From the NCBI RefSeq assembly GCF_000407505.1, contig NZ_ASWE01000002.1, forward strand, positions 558,001 to 622,000: a stretch of 64,000 nt of DNA, given 5' to 3'. This DNA is from Enterococcus phoeniculicola ATCC BAA-412 (GTDB taxonomy: Bacteria > Bacillota > Bacilli > Lactobacillales > Enterococcaceae). This document shows positions 28,274 to 37,092 of the stretch, piece after piece. A model generated the notes under the pieces. It did not search any database and was not told the DNA's origin. It saw only the letters and a list, made by a program, of their open reading frames with translations. The first letter of the stretch is position 1; each line of letters starts with the position of its first letter. A program made the translations under genes and the position numbers.

Positions 28274-29944
28274 TTAAAATAATCCTACTGCTGTCCCATC
28301 TTCTAAAACATCCATATTTAAAGCAGCAGGTTGTTTGGGTAAGCCTGGCATAGTCATCACATCTCCAGTAAGTGCTACGATAAATCCTGCTCCTATCTTA
28401 GGAACTAATTCTCGAATTGTGACAGTAAAATTAGATGGCGCGCCAAGTGCTTTAGGATCATCTGAGAGTGAATATTGTGTTTTTGCCATGCAGACAGGTA
28501 AACGATCCCAGCCATAATCTTCAAAAGTCTTCATTTGGTTGATTGCTTTTTGACTAAACGATACTCCTGCTCCGCCATAGATTTTTGTGACAATAGTCTC
28601 GATTTTTTCTTCGAGTGACGCACCAACTGGATAAATAGAGTGATAGTTGGTTGTCTCATTTTCAATAACCGAAGCCACTGTTTTGGCAAGAGCTGTTCCG
28701 CCATCGGCCCCATGTTCCCAGACACTTGCTGACTCAACAATGACTCCCTGTTTTTTGCAGAGTGCTTCTAGTTGAGTAATTTCTTGTTTGGTATCGGAAA
28801 TAAATTCATTGATAGCTACAACGACTGGAATTCCGTAGCTTTGCATATTTTCAATATGTTTTTTCAAATTACTGAATCCGTGGGTCAAAGCTTCTATATT
28901 TTCTTCGTTTAGCTGCTCTTTTTTTACACCGCCATGCATTTTTAATGCACGAATTGTTGCAACAATAACGATGACATCAGGAGATTTCTTTAAATTAGGT
29001 ACTTTGATATCTAAAAATTTCTCAGCACCTAGGTCTGCACCAAACCCAGCTTCTGTCACGACATAATCACCTAATTTTAAAGCTGTTTTTGTTGCTAATA
29101 CACTATTGCAGCCATGGGCGATATTGGCAAAAGGTCCGCCATGGACAAATGCAGGCGTTCCATAAATTGTTTGAACAAGATTTGGTTTGATCGCATCTTT
29201 TAATATAAGCGCAAGTGCCCCTTCTACTTGTAAATCACCTACAGTAATGGGTGTTTTTTCAAATGTATAGGCAACCACAATATTAGAAAGGCGTGTTTTT
29301 AAGTCCTCTATGTTCGTTGCCAAACATAATATCGCCATAATCTCACTGGCAACAGTGATATCAAATCCATCTTGTCTAGGCATGCCTTGAAGAGGACCAC
29401 CTAATCCCACCACGACTTGTCGTAACGCACGATCATTTAAATCAACCACGCGTTTCCAAATGATTCGGCGAGGATCGATTGCTAATTCGTTTCCTTGTTG
29501 AATATGATTGTCTAGTAAGGCAGAGAGCGCATTATTTGCAGTGGTTATGGCATGCATATCTCCTGTAAAATGTAAATTGATATCTTCCATAGGCAGTACT
29601 TGTGCATATCCACCTCCTGTTGCCCCCCCTTTTATCCCCATGACAGGCCCCAGTGATGGTTCACGTAATGCGATGACTGTTTTTTTACCAATTTTATTTA
29701 AAGCGTCCCCTAAACCAATCGTAATGGTAGATTTGCCTTCTCCTGCAGGTGTAGGGTTAATAGAAGTAACTAGAATTAAATGACCGTCTTCTTTCTCTGC
29801 TGCTTTTTGAATAGTGGGAAAGTCAATTTTTGCTTTATAATTTCCATATAATTCTAAATCATTTTCTTTCAAGCCTATTTTTTCAGCAATTTCTTTTATG
29901 GGTGTAAGGTTCACTGATTGAGAAATTTCTATATCTGTTTTCAT
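28274..29944 (-). CDS. fhs: Formate-tetrahydrofolate ligase
   Basis: ATP-dependent formation of 10-formyl-THF from formate, feeding purines and fMet-tRNA. 556 residues from ATG 29944, four bases after GGAGGG; P-loop TPAGEGKST near 64-72, and family block [16 protein letters not shown] near 195-210. Apparently monocistronic. I found no folate riboswitch in its leader. Confidence 0.96.
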   Translation of the reverse strand: MKTDIEISQSVNLTPIKEIAEKIGLKENDLELYGNYKAKIDFPTIQKAAEKEDGHLILVTSINPTPAGEGKSTITIGLGDALNKIGKKTVIALREPSLGPVMGIKGGATGGGYAQVLPMEDINLHFTGDMHAITTANNALSALLDNHIQQGNELAIDPRRIIWKRVVDLNDRALRQVVVGLGGPLQGMPRQDGFDITVASEIMAILCLATNIEDLKTRLSNIVVAYTFEKTPITVGDLQVEGALALILKDAIKPNLVQTIYGTPAFVHGGPFANIAHGCNSVLATKTALKLGDYVVTEAGFGADLGAEKFLDIKVPNLKKSPDVIVIVATIRALKMHGGVKKEQLNEENIEALTHGFSNLKKHIENMQSYGIPVVVAINEFISDTKQEITQLEALCKKQGVIVESASVWEHGADGGTALAKTVASVIENETTNYHSIYPVGASLEEKIETIVTKIYGGAGVSFSQKAINQMKTFEDYGWDRLPVCMAKTQYSLSDDPKALGAPSNFTVTIRELVPKIGAGFIVALTGDVMTMPGLPKQPAALNMDVLEDGTAVGLF

Positions 29945-30061
29945 GATGCCCTCCAAATTACGAACTTTTTTATTATATTTCTATTATTTCGTTAAGAATA
30001 TACTTATTATACTTGTTTTTTGAAAGAAAATCACTAGATAAGCGAGTAAATTAAAATAAAT

Positions 30062-30090
30062 TTGACGTGTTTCTATTTCATGATTATAAT
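30062..30090 (+). promoter_or_regulatory. Promoter of the cold-shock gene
   Basis: TTGACG (30062-30067), 17-base spacer, TATAAT (30085-30090): near-perfect sigma-A sequence, suggesting strong expression. Confidence 0.85.
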
Positions 30091-30121
30091 TAGGCTAGTT
30101 TCATAAGTAATCAGAAAGGTC

Positions 30122-30337
30122 GTGAGTGATTTGGCCAAAGGAATCGTGAAATGGTTTGATAGTAAAAAGGGATATGGATTTATCCTGTACAATGAAGTGG
30201 AAGAAATTTTTGTTCACTTTACTGCTATTGAAGAGGAAGGTTTCAAGAACTTGGAAGAAAATCAGGCGGTGGAATTCGAGGTTGTCGAAGGAAACAGAGG
30301 AACCCAAGCCGCTCATGTCCGAAAAGTAACAGGATGA
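30122..30337 (+). CDS. Cold-shock-domain protein
   Basis: 71 residues: one OB fold with RNP1-like KKGYGFI (17-23) and RNP2-like IFVHF (29-33), binding single-stranded RNA/DNA. The GTG at 30122 lies only two bases after AAAGG; a TTG three codons on would give [10 protein letters not shown], the usual family start, and may be the true one. It diverges from typical Csp in the acidic middle. Terminated by the repeat hairpin at 30485. Confidence 0.85.
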   Translation: MSDLAKGIVKWFDSKKGYGFILYNEVEEIFVHFTAIEEEGFKNLEENQAVEFEVVEGNRGTQAAHVRKVTG

Positions 30338-30383
30338 TTTATGAGAACTTTTAGTGAATTGATTCAGTAATTTATTTAGATAG

Positions 30384-30524
30384 ACGAGATTGGGACAGAA
30401 GTGTTCAGCTTATTTTTGAAGCCTTCAACTCTAGCATATTACATGCATAGAAGTTGTTGAGGTCGTTTATTAAGATTTTACGAAGGTGGGGCATAACTTA
30501 ATCAGTTATGTCCCACCTCCTTTT
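30384..30524 (+). repeat. Interspersed repeat (complete copy) ending in a terminator
   Basis: Order: GATTGGGACAGAAGTGTTCAGCTTATTTTTGAAG (given in two parts: GATTGGGACAGAAG, TTCAGCTTATTTTT), the CCTTCAACTCTAGCAT core, TTATTAAGATTTTACGAAG, then the hairpin. This copy shows the full architecture of the family seen truncated or rearranged at 9.7, 11.7, 34.1 and 56.2 kb. Confidence 0.8.
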
Positions 30525-30527
30525 TTT
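30485..30527 (+). terminator. Repeat-borne terminator after the cold-shock gene
   Basis: Arms GGTGGGGCATAAC (30485-30497) and GTTATGTCCCACC (30505-30517), 12 Watson-Crick pairs plus one G-T, followed by seven T residues. A perfect intrinsic terminator supplied by the repeat. Confidence 0.9.
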
Positions 30528-30606
30528 CTTTAAAAGAAGTACATAGGTACAAGCATTAGAAATTTTTTTGGTAAGCGGATTAGAACAAAACTTCTAACAA
30601 TACTAC

Positions 30607-30647
30607 AAAAAAGTCCGAAACATAACTTGTTTAGTTACATTTCGGAC
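30607..30647 (-). terminator. Terminator of the ebsA-lipid kinase transcript
   Basis: Minus hairpin GTCCGAAAtgTAAC / GTTAtgTTTCGGAC followed by six T residues, 55 bases after the kinase stop. Confidence 0.85.
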
Positions 30648-30702
30648 ACTATAACGCATAAAGGTTGGAAATACAGGCAACGATTATCTCAAGTGCATGT
30701 AT

Positions 30703-31584
30703 TTATTTAGGAACAACAATCGAAAGATGACTAGGTAAGAGTTTCACTGTTACAGGAAGCTCAATCCCCTTATCTCCATCAAGATTAGACGGATAGTTTT
30801 CTTTACCTTCGATTCGTATTTCTGTTCCAACAAAGCTCACCGTCTCTTCATTTTCCTCAACATTATTTCCAAGTAGGTTTGGTAGAAGTTTGAGGGAATT
30901 CACAAGACTTAAATCTTTTAAGATTAATCCGTGGAATACGCCATCATCTGCTTTCGCTTCAGGAAACCAATTAGTTAAGCCAGCCATATACTGGGTTAGT
31001 CCAATCATTAAAATATTCGCTTCGCCAGACCATTCAAAATGATCGGAGTGAAGGGTAAGCTGAATTTTTTCGTTTTTAAAATATTCCTTTACCCCTTCTT
31101 TTGCATAGGCTAAGGGACCAAGTTTACTTTTTTCTTCTATTGGTACCTCGTGGACAGCTGTAGGAATCATTCCCAAGGCAAAACTATTGATGAAATATTC
31201 TGTACTAGCAAGCCCTACATCAATCTTACGCAAGTCAAACTCTTTTAACAGTTCAATCGCTTCTTCTGGTTTTAAAGGAATATCAAGTGCACGAGCTAAG
31301 TCATTTACAGTTCCCAGTGGAATAATTGCCAGTGCTGGACGTTTCTCTGCTGGAGCAAGTCCATTTACTACTTCATGAATCGTTCCATCTCCACCGACAC
31401 TTACCACTAAATCAAAATTTTCTTTTATCGCTTCTTCGGCAAATTTTTTCGCATCACCTGCACCTTTTGTTTCTTTTAGCACACGTTCTTCATAGTGAAC
31501 TACCAAAGCTTCATCAATTTGTTTCGGAAAATCAACTGCTTTTTCTTGTCCTGAGGAAGGATTTAAAATAATCATTGCTTTCAT
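30703..31584 (-). CDS. Diacylglycerol/lipid kinase family protein
   Basis: 293 residues from ATG 31584 (GGTGG eight bases upstream). DAGK catalytic domain: NPSSGQ near 8-13, SVGGDGTIHEVVNGL near 63-77, PLGTVNDLARAL near 88-99. Related to YegS/BmrU/DgkB; phosphorylates diacylglycerol or a similar lipid at the membrane surface. Follows ebsA by 16 bases, so the two form an operon. Confidence 0.88.
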   Translation of the reverse strand: MKAMIILNPSSGQEKAVDFPKQIDEALVVHYEERVLKETKGAGDAKKFAEEAIKENFDLVVSVGGDGTIHEVVNGLAPAEKRPALAIIPLGTVNDLARALDIPLKPEEAIELLKEFDLRKIDVGLASTEYFINSFALGMIPTAVHEVPIEEKSKLGPLAYAKEGVKEYFKNEKIQLTLHSDHFEWSGEANILMIGLTQYMAGLTNWFPEAKADDGVFHGLILKDLSLVNSLKLLPNLLGNNVEENEETVSFVGTEIRIEGKENYPSNLDGDKGIELPVTVKLLPSHLSIVVPK

Positions 31585-31600
31585 AGTATACGCCACCTTT

Positions 31601-32035
31601 TCAATCTTTTGATATTTTTAGAGACTCGTCATAGAAGAACTTTGCATTCATTTCTATAGACGTTAAATTTTTTATAAATTTTTCTTTTGTCTTTACTTTC
31701 ATGTTAAAGAGAACTGGTTTTGGAAGGCGTTTAGACTTAAGTTCAATTCCTTTTGGACCTTCTCTCACCCATTCAATTTCATCATAAGGAATTTTTGTTA
31801 CTTTCCAAAAGGCTGCATAGCGAATTTCCAGTTGATGTTTATTAATAAATAAAGAGCGTCGCCAGCCAAGATAAACAAAGCATAAAAAAACAACTAGAAC
31901 TGTATTGCTAGCCCAATAAGGACGAGTGTGCTCTAAGGAAAGAATTAAGCTGAAAAAGAAAATCATCATCGTGCCAGACCAGTAAATCATAGCCGTTGAC
32001 AATTCAGGTTGCCAATGATAATACGTACGTTTCAT
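31601..32035 (-). CDS. ebsA: EbsA-family membrane protein
   Basis: 144 residues: YYHWQPELSTAMIYWS N-terminus, two hydrophobic segments at about 17-35 and 42-57, then a PH-like basic domain. Resembles EbsA of E. faecalis, associated with cell-surface phenotypes in pheromone systems; biochemical role unclear. Divergent from the RNase HI-like gene. Confidence 0.75.
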   Translation of the reverse strand: MKRTYYHWQPELSTAMIYWSGTMMIFFFSLILSLEHTRPYWASNTVLVVFLCFVYLGWRRSLFINKHQLEIRYAAFWKVTKIPYDEIEWVREGPKGIELKSKRLPKPVLFNMKVKTKEKFIKNLTSIEMNAKFFYDESLKISKD

Positions 32036-32122
32036 AGATGTATCCTCTCTATCTTAATAAACCTATTTCTTAGTGTTATACTTATCTTAACACATTTTTT
32101 TTTATTAAGAAAAGGAGAACGT

Positions 32123-32536
32123 ATGATAAAAGTATTTATTGATGCGTCTACAAAAGGAAATCCGGGACCAAGTGGCGGTGGATTAATGATAACAAGTGAG
32201 AAGATGTACAAACAAGAATCGTTTGTTTTTTCAGAAATGACAAATCATCAAGCAGAATTTGAAATATTAATAACTGCGTTGGAATTTTTGCTTGCCCACC
32301 ATCTTGAGCAAGAGACTACAATGATCTATTCCGATAGCAAGGTTGTAGTGCAAACGATTGATAAGGATTACACTACTAATGAACAGTTTTTCCCTTATCT
32401 ATCGAAATTCCGACAATTGCAGGAGCACTTCCCTTTGCTTATCCTTCAATGGATTCCAGAAAGTAAGAATAAGGGTGCTGATAACCTTGCAAGACAAGGG
32501 CTGCAAAAGGCATTAAAAAAAAGAAAGAAAAAATGA
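32123..32536 (+). CDS. RNase HI-family protein
   Basis: 137 residues from ATG 32123, behind AAGGAG; a longer frame upstream lacks a ribosome site. Acidic catalytic residues visible in order: FIDAS (Asp5), NHQAEFE (Glu, near 47), YSDSK (Asp, near 71), GADNLAR (Asp, near 122). Short YpeP/YpdQ-like form, possibly acting on RNA-DNA hybrids. Confidence 0.85.
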   Translation: MIKVFIDASTKGNPGPSGGGLMITSEKMYKQESFVFSEMTNHQAEFEILITALEFLLAHHLEQETTMIYSDSKVVVQTIDKDYTTNEQFFPYLSKFRQLQEHFPLLILQWIPESKNKGADNLARQGLQKALKKRKKK

Positions 32537-32595
32537 AGGGGATATTTATCCCGGACTCATTCAAAGATAGCTGACTGTTTTTTTAAAATATATGG

Positions 32596-32629
32596 CCCTA
32601 AAAGAAGCTGGAAAGTTCTACTTTTAGGG
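32596..32629. terminator. Possible terminator between RNase HI-like and CDF genes
   Basis: Hairpin CCCTAAAAG/CTTTTAGGG with a 16-base loop between convergent genes; the minus side is followed by an A/T-rich ATATATTTTA, so it may serve the CDF gene. Weak U-tract. Confidence 0.5.
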
Positions 32630-32657
32630 GAAGTTCGTAGGATCATTACTTTCTTTT

Positions 32658-33824
32658 TTAAAGTAGATAGTTATGATCGAATGTAATATCTAAAGTATAT
32701 TTGCCAACTTGCTGTTGAAGATTTGATTGAATGAGCTGTTTTAGTTCTTCATCACTATATCTAGGTTTGGCAGGAACAGCCAAGTCGAATTGAAGAATTT
32801 TTGGCTCTGTCGCATGCTCAATTCGAAAATCATGCATCCGTAGATTCCCATCTATTTTTGCAAGAATTTCTTTTAAAATTAGCGACAATCTTGTATAGTT
32901 GCGATCATGTAGAGCGACAGGGTCTAAGTGGCAGACTAAATCAACTCCCAGTGTTTCTTTAAACTCTTTTTCAATGGTGTCGATGATTGTATGGGCATAA
33001 TTTAAATCCCACGATTCATCTACCTCAATATGAACAGAGGCAAAACGCTTACTGGGACCATAACTATGGATAAGTAAATCATGGTAGCCTAAAATGGAGG
33101 TATTTGAAGAAAGGCGCTGCTTCATTTTCTCAATTTCCTCAGCAGTCGGTCGACTACCTAATAAATCATCGACAAACCCTTTAATCATTTGAATGCCACT
33201 GTACAAAATATAAACAGCAATAATGAAACCGACGTACCCATCAATTCGCCACCCCGTTCCCCACTCTACTCCTGCAGAAATTAATACAGCCATTGTCGTA
33301 TAGACATCATTTAAACTATCTTGTGCCGTGGCGTTTAGTGTATTTGACTGAATTGACTTACCAATAGTTCGATACATGGCTCCTTGCCAAATTTTTATGG
33401 CAATCGAAAGAATAAGAACAATAAAAATGATTGGTGATAAGGAAAGATTTTGCGGATGTAAAATTTTCTGAAAAGAACTATCTAAAAATTGAAATCCTAC
33501 GTAAGTAACGATAATGGAAACAAACAATCCGCTGATATATTCAAAGCGTTCATGCCCGTATGGATGCTCTCTATCTGCAGGCTTTGCAGATATGTGGAAC
33601 CCGACAAGCGTCAAAACAGACGAGGCGGTATCAGAGAGACTGTTAATTGCGTCAGCCATGATAGAGACACTCCCAGAAAGAAACCCAATCGTTAGTTTAC
33701 TACCGAATAAAATACTATTTGAGAGAAGTCCTAGAATTCCGGCTAAAACCCCTGCCTTCGTTCTTCCTGCCGTTGAGTTTATTGGAGAGTTTTTCTGAAT
33801 TTTTTGTAATAGATACTGAATCAT
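32658..33824 (-). CDS. Cation diffusion facilitator transporter
   Basis: 388 residues from ATG 33824 (AGGTG site). Six membrane segments; metal-site motifs MADAINSLSD (about 56-65) and HPYGHERFEY (about 86-95), then a cytosolic C-terminal domain longer than usual (from about 200, apparently two ferredoxin-like repeats). Proton-driven export of Mn, Zn or a similar metal; MntE-like possibility cannot be decided. Confidence 0.88.
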   Translation of the reverse strand: MIQYLLQKIQKNSPINSTAGRTKAGVLAGILGLLSNSILFGSKLTIGFLSGSVSIMADAINSLSDTASSVLTLVGFHISAKPADREHPYGHERFEYISGLFVSIIVTYVGFQFLDSSFQKILHPQNLSLSPIIFIVLILSIAIKIWQGAMYRTIGKSIQSNTLNATAQDSLNDVYTTMAVLISAGVEWGTGWRIDGYVGFIIAVYILYSGIQMIKGFVDDLLGSRPTAEEIEKMKQRLSSNTSILGYHDLLIHSYGPSKRFASVHIEVDESWDLNYAHTIIDTIEKEFKETLGVDLVCHLDPVALHDRNYTRLSLILKEILAKIDGNLRMHDFRIEHATEPKILQFDLAVPAKPRYSDEELKQLIQSNLQQQVGKYTLDITFDHNYLL

Positions 33825-34024
33825 AAGTAAGAACACCTTTCAAAAGTCAATAATTCATTATAAAGGCTATAAATCGAACATACAAGCTTTAAGGGTATCC
33901 GAAATTTCTAACAAGCTGAAACGAAAATGAATGAAAAAGCGGGCAAAAAAAGGAACGGATGGTATGAGTAAATAGTGAAGTAAAGCGTACAAAAAAGTCT
34001 GTTTCTCTACTTTTCGATAGAGTA

Positions 34025-34060
34025 AAAGAGTCCAAAACATTTAGGTTGCTCCAGACTCTT
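34025..34060 (+). terminator. Orphan terminator-like hairpin
   Basis: AAAGAGTC/GACTCTTT with an 18-base loop followed by TCTTT on the plus strand, with no plus gene upstream before 33837. The 240-base gap otherwise shows nothing recognisable. Confidence 0.45.
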
Positions 34061-34065
34061 TTCTT

Positions 34066-34192
34066 TAGTTGAGGTTGGGACAGAAGTATTCAGCTTATTT
34101 TTAAATCCTTCAACTCTAACATGTTTCATGCGTAGAATCTGTTGAGAAGACGAGTTGTTTTCTGTTCCCGCCGATTATTAAGGTTTTACAAA
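34066..34192 (+). repeat. Interspersed repeat interrupted by the IS1182 element
   Basis: GAGGTTGGGACAGAAGTATTCAGC, a CCTTCAACTCTAACATG core and TTATTAAGGTTTTACAAAG follow the same order as at 30.4 kb, then the expected terminal hairpin is replaced by the insertion sequence end. Confidence 0.8.
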
Positions 34193-34236
34193 GGGGGCGT
34201 GACATAAGTTAGTTAGTTACGTCCTCGATAAAAACA

Positions 34237-34275
34237 AAATGCACGCGAAAATAAAAATATTTTCGCGTGCATTTT
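34237..34275 (-). terminator. Terminator of the IS1182 transposase
   Basis: AAAATGCACGCGAAAATA and its near-perfect inverse around a 4-base loop, 25 bases after the stop codon. Confidence 0.7.
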
Positions 34276-34299
34276 GTTTTTTTAGTATAATTGGTTGGT

Positions 34300-35850
34300 T
34301 TAATTACTTATTTTTGCCAGCTTCATCATATTGATTGCCGTAATCAGTAAACCTGATTGCTTTCTTACATTATCTAACCCTCGAACTGTGAATCGAGTGA
34401 AGCCTAAACAAGCCTTCATAAATCCGAAGACTGTTTCTACATCAATCTTCCTGCGACTATAAACCTTTCCGGTTTCAGGGGTAGAAAGAAGCTCATTTTG
34501 TTTGGCTTTATGATATTCCCAAGCAGGGTTTACTGTAATTTTTCTAATATACCCCTTCGGTGTTAGAGCTTCAGGAATCACTTCTTGATTTAGATCGATT
34601 TTTTCTGCTTGATATTCTTTAAACTCTCGAATAAATCCATCTTTATCGGTTCTTTTGCGATAGGCATGAAAATTAAATCGCACACCTTTAGGATCGATAT
34701 AGTAATCTTCCTGTTCATTGTAAGTCCAGTTCATTATTTTTTGCTCATCGGTTTTCCACTTTTTACTTTTCTCTTTTAAAAAGGTCCCGTAGGGAATAAG
34801 CGCGGTATGTTGAGGGAGTTCATCTTCTAGATATCGATAATTACTTTCAGAGCCATACCCTGCGTCTGCGACAATATATCGATGTGATTGGTTAATCACA
34901 TTCATTTTTTCAAGTAATGGTTGTAAGGTTCTAGTGTCAGTTGGGTTTTGAAAAACATCATATCCTAAAACAAATTGATTACAAGTAGCGATTTGTAAAT
35001 TGTAGGCTGGCTTTAATTGACCATTCATCATATGATCTTCTTTCACGCGCATGAAAGTAGCGTCATGATCGGTCTTTGAGTAACTATTTCTGGCACCATA
35101 AATAGAAAACTGATCTTGGTGTTCAATCAGCTTCTCTCGTTTTTCAGTTAATTTGCGTACTTGACTTTTTAGCGTTCGGCGCTGTTTTTTTGCGGGATTA
35201 GGTGAAATTCGTTTCGTTGACTGGACTTTTTTTTCAATTTCTTCCAATCTCAGTTCCATTCGTGTCAACAGCTCATCTACCATGTCTAGTGTAAGGGAAG
35301 TCCCTTCGGGAATCTCTTTTACTGCATAAGCTTCTTTTAATTCCGTCATCAATAAAAGGAGTTTTTCACGATTCATCTGATCAAAACGGATCGTGTTTTT
35401 CTTCCAGACAAAGCTGTATTTATTCGCATCGGCTAGAATTTTCGTGCCATCGATAAACAACGCATCATCAATCAGATTGCGCGCGCGAAGATACTCGGTC
35501 AGATGTGTTAATCCTTTATTCGTCAATTCCTGCACATCATTGGACACGCAGAAACGGGCAATCGTTCGATAAGAAGGTACACGTTCTTGAGTCAACCAAC
35601 GGGCATATAAATTTTCTTCAGCCAATCGCTCAATCTTGCGACTGGTGAAGGTTTCTCTCGTATAGGCAAACAGAACTAGCTTCATCATGGCACCTAGATC
35701 ATACTCTCTAGGGCGTCCAAAAAGATACGGCTCATTGATTTGAAGAGATTCCACTAATTCATTGATGAAAACAGCGACGTGATTTTCTTTGGGAGAAAAT
35801 GAAGTTGATAAGTCCAAAGTGAGTTGATTCATGTTATAATAGGTATGCAT
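34300..35850 (-). CDS. IS1182-family transposase
   Basis: 516 residues from ATG 35850, eight bases after AAAGGA; upstream codons to 35886 are less likely. N-terminal DUF772-type domain (FGRPREYDLGAMMKLVLFAY, about 45-64), FIDGTKILADANKYSF (first Asp) near 132, VADAGYGSESNYRYL (second Asp) near 328, and a C-terminal region YSRRKIDVETVFGFMKACLG with the Glu near 476. The DDE residues all appear present and the frame is intact, so it may be active. Confidence 0.9.
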   Translation of the reverse strand: MHTYYNMNQLTLDLSTSFSPKENHVAVFINELVESLQINEPYLFGRPREYDLGAMMKLVLFAYTRETFTSRKIERLAEENLYARWLTQERVPSYRTIARFCVSNDVQELTNKGLTHLTEYLRARNLIDDALFIDGTKILADANKYSFVWKKNTIRFDQMNREKLLLLMTELKEAYAVKEIPEGTSLTLDMVDELLTRMELRLEEIEKKVQSTKRISPNPAKKQRRTLKSQVRKLTEKREKLIEHQDQFSIYGARNSYSKTDHDATFMRVKEDHMMNGQLKPAYNLQIATCNQFVLGYDVFQNPTDTRTLQPLLEKMNVINQSHRYIVADAGYGSESNYRYLEDELPQHTALIPYGTFLKEKSKKWKTDEQKIMNWTYNEQEDYYIDPKGVRFNFHAYRKRTDKDGFIREFKEYQAEKIDLNQEVIPEALTPKGYIRKITVNPAWEYHKAKQNELLSTPETGKVYSRRKIDVETVFGFMKACLGFTRFTVRGLDNVRKQSGLLITAINMMKLAKISN

Positions 35851-36006
35851 ATTTTTAGTCCTTTCAGGATTAAATGTTTGAAGCACAGGGTGCCACCTGT
35901 GCTTCTTTTATTTTAACTAAAAAAGCGCATGAAATGAACGGTTTTTCGTCATTTCATGCACTTTTCTGTTAGGGACTTATGTCACAGCCCCCTCGTTATT
36001 TTTTGC

Positions 36007-36603
36007 TTATTTTGGTTCTAATGGTGTAGCGTGAAATAAAGCGCTGGCTAGAAGCGGCGTGATTATTGCTGCACCAATTGCTTCAGGAATCCCATTTGCA
36101 ACAGCCACACCAAAAAGTGTTTTAAATAAAAGGGAGGAATCCACTCCGTAAGCTCCTGCTGTAGCGTTTGTGTAAAATAAGCCCATAAAACCTAGCACTA
36201 GAAGCGTGTTCGTTAGTGAACCTAATATCCCTGCTGTAACGGAACCGGCTGTAATAGAATGGCTTTTTTTGTAGATTATATGAAAGGCATAACCTGCAAT
36301 CAGCCCTACTAATACCCTAGGAACCACTGAGATGATTGGATTAGTGAAGACTAAGGTATCAAAAGGCGTGGTGGGCATTGCAAATGCACGGATAATCGTA
36401 GCTAGTCCCCAAAATAACCCAATAATCATTCCATCCTTTGGTCCTAAAACAACGGCTGCGACAATCACAGTGATATGAATGATAGTCAAGCTAACAAAGC
36501 CTAATGGGATAAAGCCTAGCCAAGGAACCATTGCTTGAACAATAATAATGGCTAATAAAATGGATCGTAAGACTAAGCGAAATGTTTTGTTTGTACTTTT
36601 CAT
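36007..36603 (-). CDS. ECF transporter substrate-binding (S) component
   Basis: 198 residues from ATG 36603, behind AGGAGGG. About six membrane segments; FIPLGFVSLTIIHITVIVAAVVLGPKDG (about 29-57) is typical of ECF_trnsprt S components, closest by eye to pantothenate (PanT)-like ones. It needs the shared EcfA-A'-T module, encoded elsewhere. Vitamin specificity not established. No riboswitch seen upstream. Confidence 0.75.
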   Translation of the reverse strand: MKSTNKTFRLVLRSILLAIIIVQAMVPWLGFIPLGFVSLTIIHITVIVAAVVLGPKDGMIIGLFWGLATIIRAFAMPTTPFDTLVFTNPIISVVPRVLVGLIAGYAFHIIYKKSHSITAGSVTAGILGSLTNTLLVLGFMGLFYTNATAGAYGVDSSLLFKTLFGVAVANGIPEAIGAAIITPLLASALFHATPLEPK

Positions 36604-36638
36604 TTTTTCCCTCCTACTCATAGGTAAGTATGAGCTTT

Positions 36639-36667
36639 ATAATAGAAATAAATTTGTTATTCGTCAA
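36639..36667 (-). promoter_or_regulatory. Promoter of the ECF S-component gene
   Basis: Minus strand TTGACG (36667-36662), 17-base spacer, TATTAT (36644-36639). A short hairpin CTCATA/TATGAG lies at the ribosome site. Confidence 0.75.
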
Positions 36668-37092
36668 CTGTTTTTACTTATTATACTTATTGTAGGAGGC
36701 TAAATGAATTTTCATTAAGGTGTAAAAGACTATTCCCCCTCTCTCTTTCTTCAACCCATGATAAAAAAGAAAATTCTATAGAACGAACCAAAAAAATTTG
36801 ACTTCTAAATAAAGAGTGAATTGAAAAGTAAGGTTCGATGATTCGTTTAAATGAAGTCAGCAAAGTATATAGTAAAAATTATTTTAAAAAATAGGAGCGG
36901 ATTTTTGTGTAGAAGAAAAGAGACAAATTGAAAAAGCACAATTCCTTAAAAAATATCTGTTTGTAACCAACCTAAGAATGCCTTTATATCAAGGCGTAAA
37001 GAAACTAAGCATGCTATTTATTTGAAAGTTCTGTTTATTTTTTTATCAGACTGCTACACTAAAAATAAAGAAAAAGGAGGCAAGAATAATTC

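Larger units (their letters stand above)
34193..35992 (-). mobile_element. IS1182-family insertion sequence
   Basis: About 1.8 kb holding one DDE transposase. Inverted ends: GGGGGCGTGACATAAGT (34193-34209) and, inverted, ACTTATGTCACAGCCCC (35975-35991). Inside each end a hairpin of TGCA-CG/TGCATGAAAT type occurs (34237-34275; about 35926-35965), the left one a transposase terminator. No obvious target duplication. The outer inverted ends may partly be the split arms of the host repeat hairpin. Confidence 0.85.

Noticed and set aside
29945-30121. Folate-type riboswitch before fhs
   Set aside because: The leader is short and A/T-rich, with no conserved junction motif or terminator.
36604-36670. 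Vitamin or preQ1 riboswitch before the ECF S component
   Set aside because: Only about 35 bases lie between promoter and start; just a small hairpin at the ribosome site.
36880-37030. Coding-like fragment before the XRE regulator
   Set aside because: About 45 open codons on the plus strand without a start codon at the front or recognisable family; may be a remnant but cannot be supported.
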